A stretch of 64,000 nt of DNA from Dactylosporangium aurantiacum (GTDB lineage Bacteria > Actinomycetota > Actinomycetes > Mycobacteriales > Micromonosporaceae): the NCBI RefSeq assembly GCF_000716715.1, contig NZ_JNYJ01000024.1, forward strand, positions 62,001-126,000. Reading direction: 5' to 3'. The notes under the pieces were generated by a model that was given only the letters and a program-made list of their open reading frames with translations, made no database searches and was not told where the DNA came from. Position numbers and translations under genes: made by a program. Positions within the stretch are counted from its first letter, which is position 1. Each line of letters begins with the position of its first letter. This document shows positions 16,243 to 23,756 of the stretch, piece after piece.

Positions 16243-16704
16243 ATGGAGCTCGGCACGATCGAACGCGAGATGTACGTCGAGGCACCGCCGGAGGTGGTCT
16301 TCGACGTGGTGAGCAACCCCGAACACATCAAGCAGTGGTGGCCCGACGACGCCCGCTACGAGGCGACGCCCGGCTTCACCGGCGACATCGTCTTCGGCGA
16401 CTGCAACGACGGCGGCACGGTGGTGCCGTTCACGGTCGTCGACGTCGAGCCGCCGCACCGGTTCTCGTTCCGCTGGACGCAGCCGGTCGACCAGCCCGCC
16501 GCGGAGGGCAACTCGCTGCTGGTCACCTTCCAGCTCACCGCGTCCGGCGCCGGGACGCTGCTGCGCTTCAGCGAGACCGGGTTCCGCGAGCTGGGCTGGG
16601 AGGCGGCCGTGCTGGAGGAGCAGTACCGCGAGCACGTCGCCGGCTGGGACCACTTCCTGCCCCGCCTGACCACGTACGTCGCCGCCCTGCGGGTGCGGCA
16701 ATGA
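16243..16704 (+). CDS. SRPBCC/AHSA1-domain protein
   Basis: Small cytosolic START-like (SRPBCC) protein, 153 aa. The fold signature is visible at the N-terminus (REMYVEAPPEVVFDVVSNPEHIKQWWP) and near the C-terminus (GWDHFLPRL), as in AHSA1-type proteins that bind hydrophobic ligands. The ATG is preceded by AGGAGG (16231-16236). It is the first gene of a three-gene operon (SRPBCC, ArsR, SRPBCC) behind a double-operator promoter, and its end overlaps the ArsR start (ATGA). Such operons are widespread in actinobacteria; the ligand is generally unknown. Confidence 0.88.
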   Translation: MELGTIEREMYVEAPPEVVFDVVSNPEHIKQWWPDDARYEATPGFTGDIVFGDCNDGGTVVPFTVVDVEPPHRFSFRWTQPVDQPAAEGNSLLVTFQLTASGAGTLLRFSETGFRELGWEAAVLEEQYREHVAGWDHFLPRLTTYVAALRVRQ

Positions 16705-17054
16705 CCAGCCCGGCGCCCGTCGTCGACGACGAGCTGTGGTCGGCGATCGGCGACCCGGTCCGCCGCCGGATGCTGGACCTGCTGCTCGCCGAGGGCGTCG
16801 GCACGGCCACGACGCTGAGCCTGCAGCTGCCGGTCACCCGCCAGGCCGTCGCCAAGCACCTCACCGTGCTGGACCGGGTCGGCCTGGTGCGCTCGACACC
16901 GGCCGGGCGGGAGAAGCGGTACCACGTCGACGACGCGCAGCTGGCCCGCGCCGTGGCGCAGCTGTCCTCCGTCGGCGCGACGTGGGACGCCCGGTTGCGC
17001 CGCATCAAGCAGATCGCCGAGGCGATCCACCGAACCCAGACCAAGGAGGAATGA
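16701..17054 (+). CDS. ArsR-family winged-helix repressor
   Basis: DNA-binding repressor of 117 aa, standard ArsR length. The winged helix spans about residues 10-85 (LWSAIGDPVRRRMLDLLL, then recognition helix VTRQAVAKHLTVLD and wing REKRYHVDD). No metal-binding cysteines are present, so it is of the metal-free type usually paired with SRPBCC/AHSA1 genes. It overlaps the preceding gene by 4 bases and almost touches the next. It probably binds the two GCAAC-N5-GTTGC palindromes at 16171-16230. Confidence 0.92.
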   Translation: MTSPAPVVDDELWSAIGDPVRRRMLDLLLAEGVGTATTLSLQLPVTRQAVAKHLTVLDRVGLVRSTPAGREKRYHVDDAQLARAVAQLSSVGATWDARLRRIKQIAEAIHRTQTKEE

Positions 17055-17056
17055 CC

Positions 17057-17494
17057 ATGACCGACATCCTGCACCGCATCGGGGTCAAGGACGCCACACC
17101 GCAGCAGGTGTACGACGCACTCACCACCGTCGAGGGCCTCGCGGCCTGGTGGACCGACGACACCAAGGAGCACGACGGCGTCCTGCAGTTCCGGTTCCCG
17201 CCCGTCGGCGGGTTCGACATGCAGGTCGTGGAGGCCCGCCCGGCCGAGCGGGTCACCTGGCGGGTGGTGGACGGCCCCGAGGAGTGGATCGGCACCACCA
17301 TCGACTGGAAGCTGCGGCGCGACGGCGACTACACGATCGTGCTGTTCGAGCACCTCGGCTGGAAGGAACCGGTCGAGTTCATGTACCACTGCAGCACCAA
17401 GTGGGCGTCCTACCTGCTGAGCCTCAAGTCGCTGGTCGAGACCGGCCAGGGCGCGCCGGCCCCGCGGGACGTGCGGATCAGCGACTGGCACTGA
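17057..17494 (+). CDS. SRPBCC/AHSA1-domain protein, second copy
   Basis: START-like small protein, 145 aa. Recognisable segments are the N-terminal ligand-fold strand with QVYDALTTVEGLAAWWT, the central FDMQVVEARPAERVTW and C-terminal helix KWASYLLSLKSLVETG. I chose ATG 17057 because AAGGAGG lies 7-8 bases upstream; an in-frame ATG at 17051 overlaps the ArsR stop but is too close to that site. Third and last gene of the ArsR operon. It is clearly diverged from the 16243 copy, so it is not a recent duplicate. Confidence 0.88.
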   Translation: MTDILHRIGVKDATPQQVYDALTTVEGLAAWWTDDTKEHDGVLQFRFPPVGGFDMQVVEARPAERVTWRVVDGPEEWIGTTIDWKLRRDGDYTIVLFEHLGWKEPVEFMYHCSTKWASYLLSLKSLVETGQGAPAPRDVRISDWH

Positions 17495-17626
17495 CCACCT
17501 CCCTCACGTTGCGTCGATTCTTGCGTCGGTATCCGTGATCGGCACAGAATCCGAGGGAGCGCGGGCCATCGGCGGCCCGCAGGTCGCACCGCCGGACCAC
17601 GGCCGGCGTTGCCGGAGAGGTGTGCC

Positions 17627-18229
17627 ATGGACCTGGACGACCTCTCCGGCACGACGCCCCTGCAGCAGATCGCCGGGCGGGTGAGCCGGCAGCTGCACGA
17701 CCGCGGCATCCTGGCGCCGTCCTGGCTGGTCCAGATCATCGTCGAGCAGCACCTCACCGGGGCCCACCCCGCGGCGGCGCTGGAGATGGACGCGCTGGAC
17801 GCCGCGACCGCGCAGGACCTGGCCAGCGCGATCGCCGACAGCGTCGTCGCGTCCGTGTCCGGGCCGGCGGCGGCCGGCTCCCCGGCCGCCCTGGACCTCG
17901 ACGACGCCGGGCGGCTCCTGATGACCCTCGGCGTCACCACCCACTGCGCGCTGCTCAACGCCGGCCGGCTGCAGCCGGCCCTGGCGGCGGTCCTCGGCCG
18001 GGTGGCGAGCTGCATGATGATGATCGGGTCGGCCGCCCAGGACGCGCACCGCGCCGGCGACGCCACCCTCCTGCTGCCGCCCGACACGGTCGAACTGGCG
18101 CACCAGGCGGTGGCCGGCACCCTGGCGGAGCTGCTGGCCGGCCGGTGGACGGTCGTCGGCGACGAGGACGCGCGCACCGCCGTGCTCGTACTGCTGCAGG
18201 ACGGGCTGTCCCGGCTGCGCACGAGCTGA
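17627..18229 (+). CDS. Hypothetical protein, Ala/Leu-rich helical
   Basis: Unrecognised 200-aa protein, predicted all-helical and cytosolic, with no signal peptide or membrane segment. The ATG at 17627 has GGAGAGG seven bases upstream; a TTG at 17609 lies before that site and is not used. A Met/Cys cluster (SCMMMIGS) sits near residue 126. The gene lies alone, 132 bases after the ArsR operon and 110 before a response regulator on the same strand; co-function with the latter is possible but not shown. Confidence 0.65.
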   Translation: MDLDDLSGTTPLQQIAGRVSRQLHDRGILAPSWLVQIIVEQHLTGAHPAAALEMDALDAATAQDLASAIADSVVASVSGPAAAGSPAALDLDDAGRLLMTLGVTTHCALLNAGRLQPALAAVLGRVASCMMMIGSAAQDAHRAGDATLLLPPDTVELAHQAVAGTLAELLAGRWTVVGDEDARTAVLVLLQDGLSRLRTS

Positions 18230-18339
18230 GCGCGGGTCGCCTCGCTCCGTGGTGGTGAGCCGGTCCGCGGGCATCCCCCGTACGATGTCGTGGAGCGCGC
18301 CCGCCCCCGGCGGCGGACCGACCACGAAAGAGAACCGCG

Positions 18340-18813
18340 ATGCCGACTGAGCCAGCCGTCCTGCAGGTCCTGCTCGTCGAGGACGATCTGGCCGACGTGG
18401 CCCTGATGGAGAGCGTCTTCGAGGATCACCGCATCAACAGCGAGCTGCACCACGTGGCCGACGGCGAGGAGGCGATGGCGTTCCTCTACAAGGAGGAGCC
18501 CTACACCGACGCGCCGCGCCCCGACCTGATCCTGCTGGACCTCAACATGCCGCGCGTCGACGGCCGCCAGGCGCTCACCCTCATCAAACAGGACGACAAG
18601 CTCAAGTCGATCCCGGTGATCGTGTTCACCACGTCGTCGACGGACAGCGACATCATGGCCAGCTACAGCCGCAACGCCAACGCGTTCATCACCAAACCGA
18701 TCGACCTCGACCAGTTCGAGCACGTCGTCGCGGAGATCCGCAACTTCTACGGGCACACCGTCACCCTGCCCAGCCGGGTCTCCGACCCCACCCGGCTCGA
18801 CGAGGCCGACTGA
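18340..18813 (+). CDS. Single-domain response regulator (Rcp1-like)
   Basis: CheY-like receiver protein of 157 aa with no output domain. The acidic pair is in LLVEDD, the phosphoacceptor is Asp67 in LLDLNMPRVDG, the switch Thr97 is in VFTTSS, and Lys119 is in ITKP. The loop YKEEPYTDAPRP before the Asp is typical of Rcp1-type regulators that pair with phytochrome-like or other histidine kinases. No kinase gene lies in the window. It probably acts by protein contact rather than DNA binding. TACGAT about 55 bases upstream of the ATG may be a -10 box. Confidence 0.93.
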   Translation: MPTEPAVLQVLLVEDDLADVALMESVFEDHRINSELHHVADGEEAMAFLYKEEPYTDAPRPDLILLDLNMPRVDGRQALTLIKQDDKLKSIPVIVFTTSSTDSDIMASYSRNANAFITKPIDLDQFEHVVAEIRNFYGHTVTLPSRVSDPTRLDEAD

Positions 18814-18885
18814 CCGCGCCGCACCGGCCGCATTCCGGTTGCGTCACGGCGGACCCACCGACGAGCGGTCCGGTACCACGGCCGG

Positions 18886-18897
18886 TAATCTCGCGCC
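18886..18897 (+). promoter_or_regulatory. -10 box for a leaderless VOC transcript
   Basis: TAATCT (18886-18891) fits TANNNT and ends six bases before the GTG start codon at 18898. No ribosome-binding site is present. The start codon is therefore probably the first base of the mRNA, a common actinobacterial arrangement. No good -35 box is visible. Confidence 0.5.
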
Positions 18898-19566
18898 GTG
18901 CTGCCAACCGTCGAGGCCTCGGTGCCGGTGCTGTACGTCAACGACATCGACCGGTCCCAGGCGTTCTACGCCCTGCTGGGCTGGTCCGTGCTGCGCACCG
19001 GCGGTGGCGGGACGGCCAGCTGGCGCTACCTCGGCAGCGGCGAGCACACCATCCTCCTCGCCGCCGTGCAGCCCCGGCTGATCACCGTCGAGCTGCCGCT
19101 GCTGGTGTACTTCTACCTCGACGACCTCGAGGCGGCGCTGCGCAGCCTCGCCGACGGCGGGTACCAGGCGGAACGGGTCGGCTACCCGGACCACGCGCCC
19201 GGCGGCGAGGCCCGCGTCCTCGACCCCGACGGCAACGTCGTGCTGCTGGGCCAGCGCACCGCGGTCGCCGCCGCCGACCGCAAGGCCGCCACCGGCGCCG
19301 AGGCCAGGTTCTCCCTCATCCAGCGGGCGGCCGAGGCGGTCAGCCTGCGCGGCGGCGCCCCGGAGCGCTGCCAGGTCGGCCAGCTCGACGGCACCCCCTG
19401 CACCGCGGCCGCCCAGGTCAAACTCACCGACTCCTGGGGCGACTCGGTCTGGGGCTGCACCGACCACAGCGAAGAGGTCCTGCTGACGGTCCGGGGCGCC
19501 TTCATCGCCGTGGAGGACGCCGAGGGCCTGGGCCGGTTCCTGCAGGGCCGGACCGCCCGCCGATAG
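18898..19566 (+). CDS. VOC (glyoxalase/bleomycin-resistance fold) protein with Cys-rich C-terminal region
   Basis: Protein of 222 aa. Residues 1-120 form one VOC module (VPVLYVNDIDRSQAFYALLGW ... EARVLDPDGNVVLLGQR). The C-terminal part (about 150-205) has Cys in RCQVGQLDGTPC and later in WGCTDH, a spacing that suggests a small zinc-binding unit. Single VOC modules usually pair as dimers to hold a metal. The GTG start is judged leaderless from the adjacent TAATCT box. It converges on the RidA gene, with four bases between their stops. Substrate unknown. Confidence 0.8.
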   Translation: MLPTVEASVPVLYVNDIDRSQAFYALLGWSVLRTGGGGTASWRYLGSGEHTILLAAVQPRLITVELPLLVYFYLDDLEAALRSLADGGYQAERVGYPDHAPGGEARVLDPDGNVVLLGQRTAVAAADRKAATGAEARFSLIQRAAEAVSLRGGAPERCQVGQLDGTPCTAAAQVKLTDSWGDSVWGCTDHSEEVLLTVRGAFIAVEDAEGLGRFLQGRTARR

Positions 19567-19570
19567 CCGG

Positions 19571-19966
19571 CTACCCGACGGCGGTCGCCTCCAGCTCGAC
19601 CATCAGGGTGGGGATCGCCAGCCGGGCCACCCCGAGCATCGTCGTGGCCGGCGCGACCTTCGCCGCGCCGAGCCGCGCGGCCAGCACGCCGTAGTGCGCG
19701 AACAGCGCGTCGACGTCGGTGGTGTAGACGTTGAGGCGCACCACGTCCGCCAGGGACATGCCGGCCTCGCCGAGCACCGCCTCCAGGTTGTCGAGGCTCA
19801 ACGCCAGCTGCGCCGCCAGGTCACCGGCGTGCTGGGGCTCGCCGTCGCCGCTCATCGCGGTCTGCCCGGCGCAGAACAGGGTGCGGGTGTGCCCGGCGAC
19901 GAGCTCACCCTGGTTATACCCCAGCTCCACCGACCACGACCACGGGTTGACCGCCGACCGATCCAT
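19571..19966 (-). CDS. RidA/YjgF/Rid family protein
   Basis: Rid-family protein of 131 aa, the standard size. Members deaminate reactive enamine/imine intermediates. Visible family blocks are LFCAGQTAMSGDGEP, LDNLEAVLGEAGMSLADVVRLNVYTTD and the C-terminal MVELEATAV. The usual catalytic Arg of RidA proper (in CIEAR-type motifs) is not visible; Glu occupies the end of the last strand, so it may belong to another Rid subgroup. The ATG at 19966 has GGAG upstream. It diverges from the WYL regulator gene, with a 7-bp-arm palindrome between them. Confidence 0.85.
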   Translation of the reverse strand: MDRSAVNPWSWSVELGYNQGELVAGHTRTLFCAGQTAMSGDGEPQHAGDLAAQLALSLDNLEAVLGEAGMSLADVVRLNVYTTDVDALFAHYGVLAARLGAAKVAPATTMLGVARLAIPTLMVELEATAVG

Positions 19967-20028
19967 CTCAGCTCCATTCCGTCGTGCGCGGGCGCCGTGC
20001 CCACGTACCGGTGAGCCTGCCAACGAAT

Positions 20029-20064
20029 CACGACAACCTGTGTCGTGTATTTCTGGCATAGTCT
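20029..20064 (+). promoter_or_regulatory. Operator and leaderless promoter between RidA and WYL-regulator genes
   Basis: CACGACA-ACCTG-TGTCGTG (20029-20047) is a palindrome with perfect 7-bp arms. TAGTCT (20059-20064) is a good -10 box ending five bases before the ATG at 20070, giving a leaderless regulator mRNA. The palindrome would cover the -35 region, so it is the likely autoregulatory operator of the WYL regulator and may also control the divergent RidA gene. Confidence 0.6.
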
Positions 20065-20069
20065 CGACC

Positions 20070-21056
20070 ATGCGGGCCGACCGGCTGGTCTCGCTGGTGC
20101 TCCTGCTGCGCCAGCGCGGTCGGCTGACCGCGGACACCCTCGCCCGCGAGCTGGAGGTCTCCACCCGCACCGTGCTGCGCGACATCGAGGCCCTGTCCGC
20201 CGCCGGCGTCCCCGTCTACGCCGAACGCGGCCGGCACGGCGGGTTCGCCCTGCTGCCCGGCTTCCAGACCGAGCTCACCGGCCTGAACCACGACGAGGCG
20301 CTCGCCCTGCTCATCGCCGGCTCCCGCCGCGGCGCGCAGGCGTTCGGCCTCGGCTCGGCGCTCGCCTCGGCGATGCTCAAGGTGCACGACGCGCTGCCCG
20401 ACCGCTACCGCGACACCGCCGCCGGCGCCATCGAACGGCTCCTCATCGACCCCGAGACCGATCTGCTGTCCCGCCGCCTCCCCGCCGACGAGGTGCCCGA
20501 CACCGTCGTGGCCGAGGTCCGGCGCGCCGTGCTCACCGGACACAGGTTGCGCATCCACTACGCCCCCTTCGGCAAGCCCCCGGCGTGGCGCACCGTCGAC
20601 CCGATCGGCCTGGTCACCGTCCGCGAGCAGGGGTACCTGCTGGCCACCAGGTCCGGTGAGGACCGCACGTACCGGCTGACCCGGATCCATGCCGCCGAGC
20701 AACTCCCCGAACCCGCCCAACGCCCGGCCCGCGTCGACCTGGACCGCGCCTGGCAGGAGCGCAGCACCCGCTTCCGCACCGGCGGCGACACGGTCACCGC
20801 CCTGGTCCGCGTCCACCCCGACCGCCGCGAGGACCTGGTGGGCACGGCCCTGGCGGTCCTGGCCGAGGACACCGACGCGGACGGCTGGCTCCGCCTGGAG
20901 GTGACCTTCCAGGACCGCCGCCACGCCCAGTGGGCCCTGTGGCAGCTCGCCCTGCAGGCCGAGGCCCTGTCCCCCGCCTGGCTGCGAGCCGCCCTGCACG
21001 ACCGCGCCACCGCGATCGCCAACCGCTACGCCGACGGCCGGTCCGCCGGCGCCTAG
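20070..21056 (+). CDS. YafY/PafBC-type HTH-WYL transcriptional regulator
   Basis: Regulator of 328 aa. An N-terminal HTH (about 1-60; LARELEVSTRTVLRDIEALSAAGVPVYAERGRHGG) is followed by a WYL-type ligand-sensing region (about 140-215; RLRIHYAPFGKPPAWRTVDPIGLV) and a WCX-like C-terminal extension. WYL domains bind nucleic acids or small ligands and switch the HTH. The ATG is preceded by TAGTCT with only five bases between. It diverges from a RidA gene, a recurrent pairing in actinobacteria, and the intergenic palindrome is its probable operator. Confidence 0.9.
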   Translation: MRADRLVSLVLLLRQRGRLTADTLARELEVSTRTVLRDIEALSAAGVPVYAERGRHGGFALLPGFQTELTGLNHDEALALLIAGSRRGAQAFGLGSALASAMLKVHDALPDRYRDTAAGAIERLLIDPETDLLSRRLPADEVPDTVVAEVRRAVLTGHRLRIHYAPFGKPPAWRTVDPIGLVTVREQGYLLATRSGEDRTYRLTRIHAAEQLPEPAQRPARVDLDRAWQERSTRFRTGGDTVTALVRVHPDRREDLVGTALAVLAEDTDADGWLRLEVTFQDRRHAQWALWQLALQAEALSPAWLRAALHDRATAIANRYADGRSAGA

Positions 21057-21185
21057 TGCGGTGACGCGGCCCACGATCGACGGGAAGCGGCCCGTCGTGC
21101 TGCTCCAGGGAGGTGCGGGGCCGGATTCCTGGCCATACGGCTCGTCGAACCGGCCACCCCAGAGCGGAAGCTCGGGTTCGTCCTG

Positions 21186-21596
21186 ATGTCTGGCGAGCGG
21201 GCGGTAGACGTCGAGGAGGCCGGACCGGACCCACGAGCCATCGGCATCGAGGTCTTCCTCGGAGCCGAGGAGGGCCCGGCGGACAGTGGCGCGGTCCGAG
21301 TGGTGCTGCCTCAGGACGGGAAGGTCTTCTGCACCTGGGGCACGACTGTCAGCGAAGCGTCGCTGATCAGGCGGATCGGCGCTCTGACCCCAGCCAAGCA
21401 GCACTGGTTGGATGTCGCCTTTGCGCTCAGTGTGACTGCCCCAGCGGCCACCGGCACTGATCGCGGTCGTGTGGCAGGCCGGCCGAGCCGGGCAGCGGCC
21501 CGCCGCGCCTCACTGACGGCGCTGGGTGAGGCATCCGATCAGGATCGGCACCATCCGCTCATGCAGTTGGCCAGCCTGCTGCCGGCGCGGGCGTGA
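21186..21596 (+). CDS. Hypothetical protein, uncertain
   Basis: Possible 136-aa protein. The segment from about residue 18 to 80 looks protein-like (IGIEVFLGAEEGPADSG, then LIRRIGALTPAKQHWLDVAFAL), with a sensible mix of charged and hydrophobic residues. Beyond that it is Arg/Ala-rich and may be poorly conserved. The start is unclear: no ribosome site is seen at 21186, and the frame could be a remnant. Local GC is lower than in the neighbours. I recognise no family. Confidence 0.4.
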   Translation: MSGERAVDVEEAGPDPRAIGIEVFLGAEEGPADSGAVRVVLPQDGKVFCTWGTTVSEASLIRRIGALTPAKQHWLDVAFALSVTAPAATGTDRGRVAGRPSRAAARRASLTALGEASDQDRHHPLMQLASLLPARA

Positions 21597-21660
21597 GTGG
21601 TGGTTGATGCGGTGAAGCGCGCCAGCTTTCCGGCGATGTGAGCAAGCCGTCAGACAAGCG

Positions 21661-22035
21661 TCAGGCGGTCAGCGGGTGGATGCGATCGGCGGTCCTCTCC
21701 CGAAGTGCGGCTTCCAGCCGGTCGCGGGCGTCGGCCTGGGCGGCGATCCGTTCGTTGAGGACCGCCAACCGTGCCAGCGCGACCCGCAGGCCCGTGTCCG
21801 AAGGCGGCGCGGCCGCGACATCGCCGTCCAGGCATGGCAGGAACACGCGCACGTCGTCCAGGGTGAGCCCGGCGGCCAGCAGATGACGGATGTTTCGGAC
21901 CCGAACCGGGGCCCGCTCGTCGTAGATGCGGTAGCCGTTGGAGGCTCGTTCGGAGGAGATCAGCCCGGCCTGCTCGTAGTGCCGCAGCGCACGAGCGGTC
22001 GTCCCAGTTGCTTCGGCCAGCTCACCGATCCGCAC
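21661..22035 (-). CDS. MerR-family transcriptional regulator
   Basis: MerR-type regulator of 124 aa. The winged HTH is clear (VRIGELAEATGTTARALRHYEQAGL, then the wing NGYRIYDE), followed by the dimerisation helix (LRVALARLAVLNERIAAQ) and a short Arg-rich tail. No metal-binding Cys cluster is present beyond one Cys, so an organic ligand or redox signal is more likely. The GTG start has GGAGG eight bases upstream. It is the second gene after the SDR at 22062-22820, 26 bases apart. It probably acts on the MerR-style promoter at 22837-22860. Confidence 0.88.
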   Translation of the reverse strand: MRIGELAEATGTTARALRHYEQAGLISSERASNGYRIYDERAPVRVRNIRHLLAAGLTLDDVRVFLPCLDGDVAAAPPSDTGLRVALARLAVLNERIAAQADARDRLEAALRERTADRIHPLTA

Positions 22036-22061
22036 CCCATCCCACCTCCCGTGCCGCTCCG

Positions 22062-22820
22062 TCAGGCTACAACCGCGCCCCCGTCGACCGGGAGCACTAC
22101 CCCGGTGACGAACGATGCTGCCGGCGCGGCGAGCTGGATGATCGCCCAAGCCACCTCCTCGGGACGACCGATCCGGGCCAGCGGGGTGTGCGCGAGTTGC
22201 CACTGCCGCACCGCAGCCATCCGCTCCGGCGTGAGGCCTTGATGCTCGCCGATGGGGGTGTCGATCGCGCCGGGAGCGACCGCCACCACTCGAATCCCGC
22301 GGGGGGCCAGTTCGACCGCCCAGCTGCGGGTGAGGAGTTCCAGGGCGACCTTGGTCGCGGCGTAGATCGAGTTGCCGGGCCAGGCCCGCTGTCCCACCGC
22401 CGTACTGACGTTGACGATCACCCCGCCGAAGGCCTCCAGCAGCGGCAGCGCGGCCTGGGCCAACAGGATCGGCGCGACGAGGTTGGTAGCGACCTGCGCC
22501 GCGATCAGCTGCGGGGTCAACTTGCCGAGGGTGCCGCCGCGTACGATGCCGGCGTTGTTGACCAGCACGTCCAATCGGCCGTATGTCTCCGACACCGATT
22601 GGACGATCTGCTGCGGCCCGTCCTCGGCGGTGATGTCGACGGGCAGCGGCGTGATCCGGCAATGCCCGGCCGCGGTCTCCCTGAGCGGTTCGCTTCGCCG
22701 TCCGATCGCGACGACGTGGGCGCCATCATCGGCGAAGGCGCGGGCGGTGGCCCGGCCGATGCCGCTGCCGGCTCCGGTGACAGCGACGATCCTGACGCTC
22801 TGCGGTGCGGTGCTGTTCAT
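22062..22820 (-). CDS. Short-chain dehydrogenase/reductase under MerR-type control
   Basis: SDR of 252 aa. Visible motifs are TGAGSGIG (cofactor), NNAG, the catalytic Ser in VNVSTAVG, YAATK (Tyr/Lys) and the C-terminal GVVLPVDGG. Two ATGs are possible, at 22829 and 22820. I prefer 22820 because the predicted MerR-type -10 element ends right at 22830, which puts the transcription start at or near 22820 and leaves a leaderless mRNA. The MerR gene follows in the same operon. It probably reduces a carbonyl compound that the regulator senses, which is inference. Confidence 0.85.
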   Translation of the reverse strand: MNSTAPQSVRIVAVTGAGSGIGRATARAFADDGAHVVAIGRRSEPLRETAAGHCRITPLPVDITAEDGPQQIVQSVSETYGRLDVLVNNAGIVRGGTLGKLTPQLIAAQVATNLVAPILLAQAALPLLEAFGGVIVNVSTAVGQRAWPGNSIYAATKVALELLTRSWAVELAPRGIRVVAVAPGAIDTPIGEHQGLTPERMAAVRQWQLAHTPLARIGRPEEVAWAIIQLAAPAASFVTGVVLPVDGGAVVA

Positions 22821-22836
22821 GCCGGTCATCGTGCAA

Positions 22837-22860
22837 CCCTGCCGCCTGCGGCAAGGTCAA
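22837..22860 (-). promoter_or_regulatory. MerR-type promoter with long spacer
   Basis: On the minus strand TTGACC (22855-22860) is a strong -35. It is followed by a near-perfect inverted repeat, CCTTGCCGC-AG-GCGGCAGGG (22837-22856), which fills the spacer. A weak -10 (TGCACG, 22830-22835) comes 19 bases after the -35. A 19-bp spacer holding a palindrome is the hallmark of MerR-activated promoters. The likely regulator is encoded downstream at 21661-22035. Confidence 0.75.
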
Positions 22861-23118
22861 TGTTCGCAACCGCGCGAGCAAGCTGTCCGGACGTGGCAGG
22901 CCGCCCAGCGCCTCGCTCCCCGATCACGTATCCGCTCATGGCACCCCTCTGTGTCAAGAGCCCGTGAGTGGGGGTGTTCTGGAGTGGGTGGCGGCGGGTC
23001 CGGGAAGTGGCTCCTCCGACGTGCTGGCCGTCGGGATTGAGCCGGCCGCGCTGGATTCCAGTGTCGCTCCCGCTTGCCCTCCCGGGCCCGTCCGCCTGCG
23101 TCGTGCGTCCTTGACCAT
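22861..23118. other. Gene-free stretch, probably the tail of a decayed insertion sequence
   Basis: No reading frame here looks coding. The base composition is less GC-biased than in the flanks. On the minus strand a GCTCTTGACA stretch (22951-22960) precedes a short open frame from an ATG at 22939 (MSGYVIGERGAG...). This may be the non-coding end of the IS110-type element whose transposase fragment follows at 23119. That link is a guess based on adjacency. Confidence 0.35.
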
Positions 23119-23241
23119 CTATTGACAGACCACTGCCGCAGACCACTGCCGCAGACCGCTGGCGCATAACGCGGCGACCGCCACGCAGTGCGCGTCGGCC
23201 GGGTCGGTCTTGCGGCCCTGCGCAGTGTCGAACAACCGCCG
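23119..23241 (-). mobile_element. IS110-family transposase remnant
   Basis: Reading leftward from 23241, about 40 codons are open: LFDTAQGRKTDPADAHCVAV, then AAL, ending at a TAG at 23119. GRKTDP-ADAH-VAVAAL is the conserved DEDD-domain block of IS110-family transposases. Neither the protein's true start nor its Ser-containing C-terminal domain is present, so this is a dead fragment. Near its end a 13-bp unit (GACCACTGCCGCA on the plus strand) is tandemly duplicated at 23128-23153. It abuts the broken plus-strand frame at 23238, so insertion followed by deletion probably made this junction. Confidence 0.7.
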
Positions 23242-23399
23242 ACCCGGCCAACCAGCTCCACGAGTACGGCGACGTCTCCGTGCACTTCGCGGCGGCGTGC
23301 CGGAAGCGGGAAGGCACCGACAACGACCGTTGGGCGCTCACCGCGGCGGGCCGGGACTGGCTCGCCCGGCACGACACCGGACCGAAGGAGACGACATGA
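23238..23399 (+). pseudogene. C-terminal fragment of an unidentified protein
   Basis: An open frame of about 53 codons with strongly protein-like content (NQLHEYGDVSVHFAAACRKR ... RWALTAAGRDWLARHD) ends at a TGA overlapping the start of the next gene (ATGA at 23396). No start codon or N-terminal part exists upstream; the frame begins exactly where the IS110 remnant ends. I take it as the surviving C-terminus of a gene truncated by the insertion. Family not recognised. Confidence 0.5.
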
Positions 23400-23602
23400 C
23401 CCGCCGCCTGCAGCAACGCCGAACCGTCATGGTGGTGCTCACCGCGCTGCTCCTGACGCCGAGTCTCAGCGGCTGCCTCCGGACCACGTCCGGCACATGC
23501 GACGCCTTCACGATGGCGGTCGCGGGCAAACCGCGCGGCAGCAAGGGCAGCGGCAGCAAGTCGAAGAACGGTACGAAGTCGAAGACCGTTGGCGGTGACT
23601 GA
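23396..23602 (+). CDS. Small Lys/Ser/Gly-rich lipoprotein
   Basis: Protein of 68 aa with a clear lipoprotein signal: basic start (MTRRLQQRR), hydrophobic core and lipobox LSGC, with Cys27 becoming the lipidated N-terminus. The exposed remainder is only about 40 residues and ends in a flexible run with repeated SKG/SKSK units. AAGGAG lies five bases before the ATG, and the start overlaps the stop of the upstream gene fragment (ATGA), so the two were once an operon. No known family; perhaps a surface-tethered basic peptide. Confidence 0.6.
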   Translation: MTRRLQQRRTVMVVLTALLLTPSLSGCLRTTSGTCDAFTMAVAGKPRGSKGSGSKSKNGTKSKTVGGD

Positions 23603-23756
23603 TGATCCCTGGCGTCGCGGTTGGCTCTGGACATTCCCGCCCTGGATCACGGCCAGCTCGCCGTCCCGCGGGTCGAGCCCGCGTAACGAGATGGGCGCGC
23701 GACGACGCGGAGCGGAACTGGTTCCCCGTCCGCGCTGCTGTGCGATGCTGCCCGGC

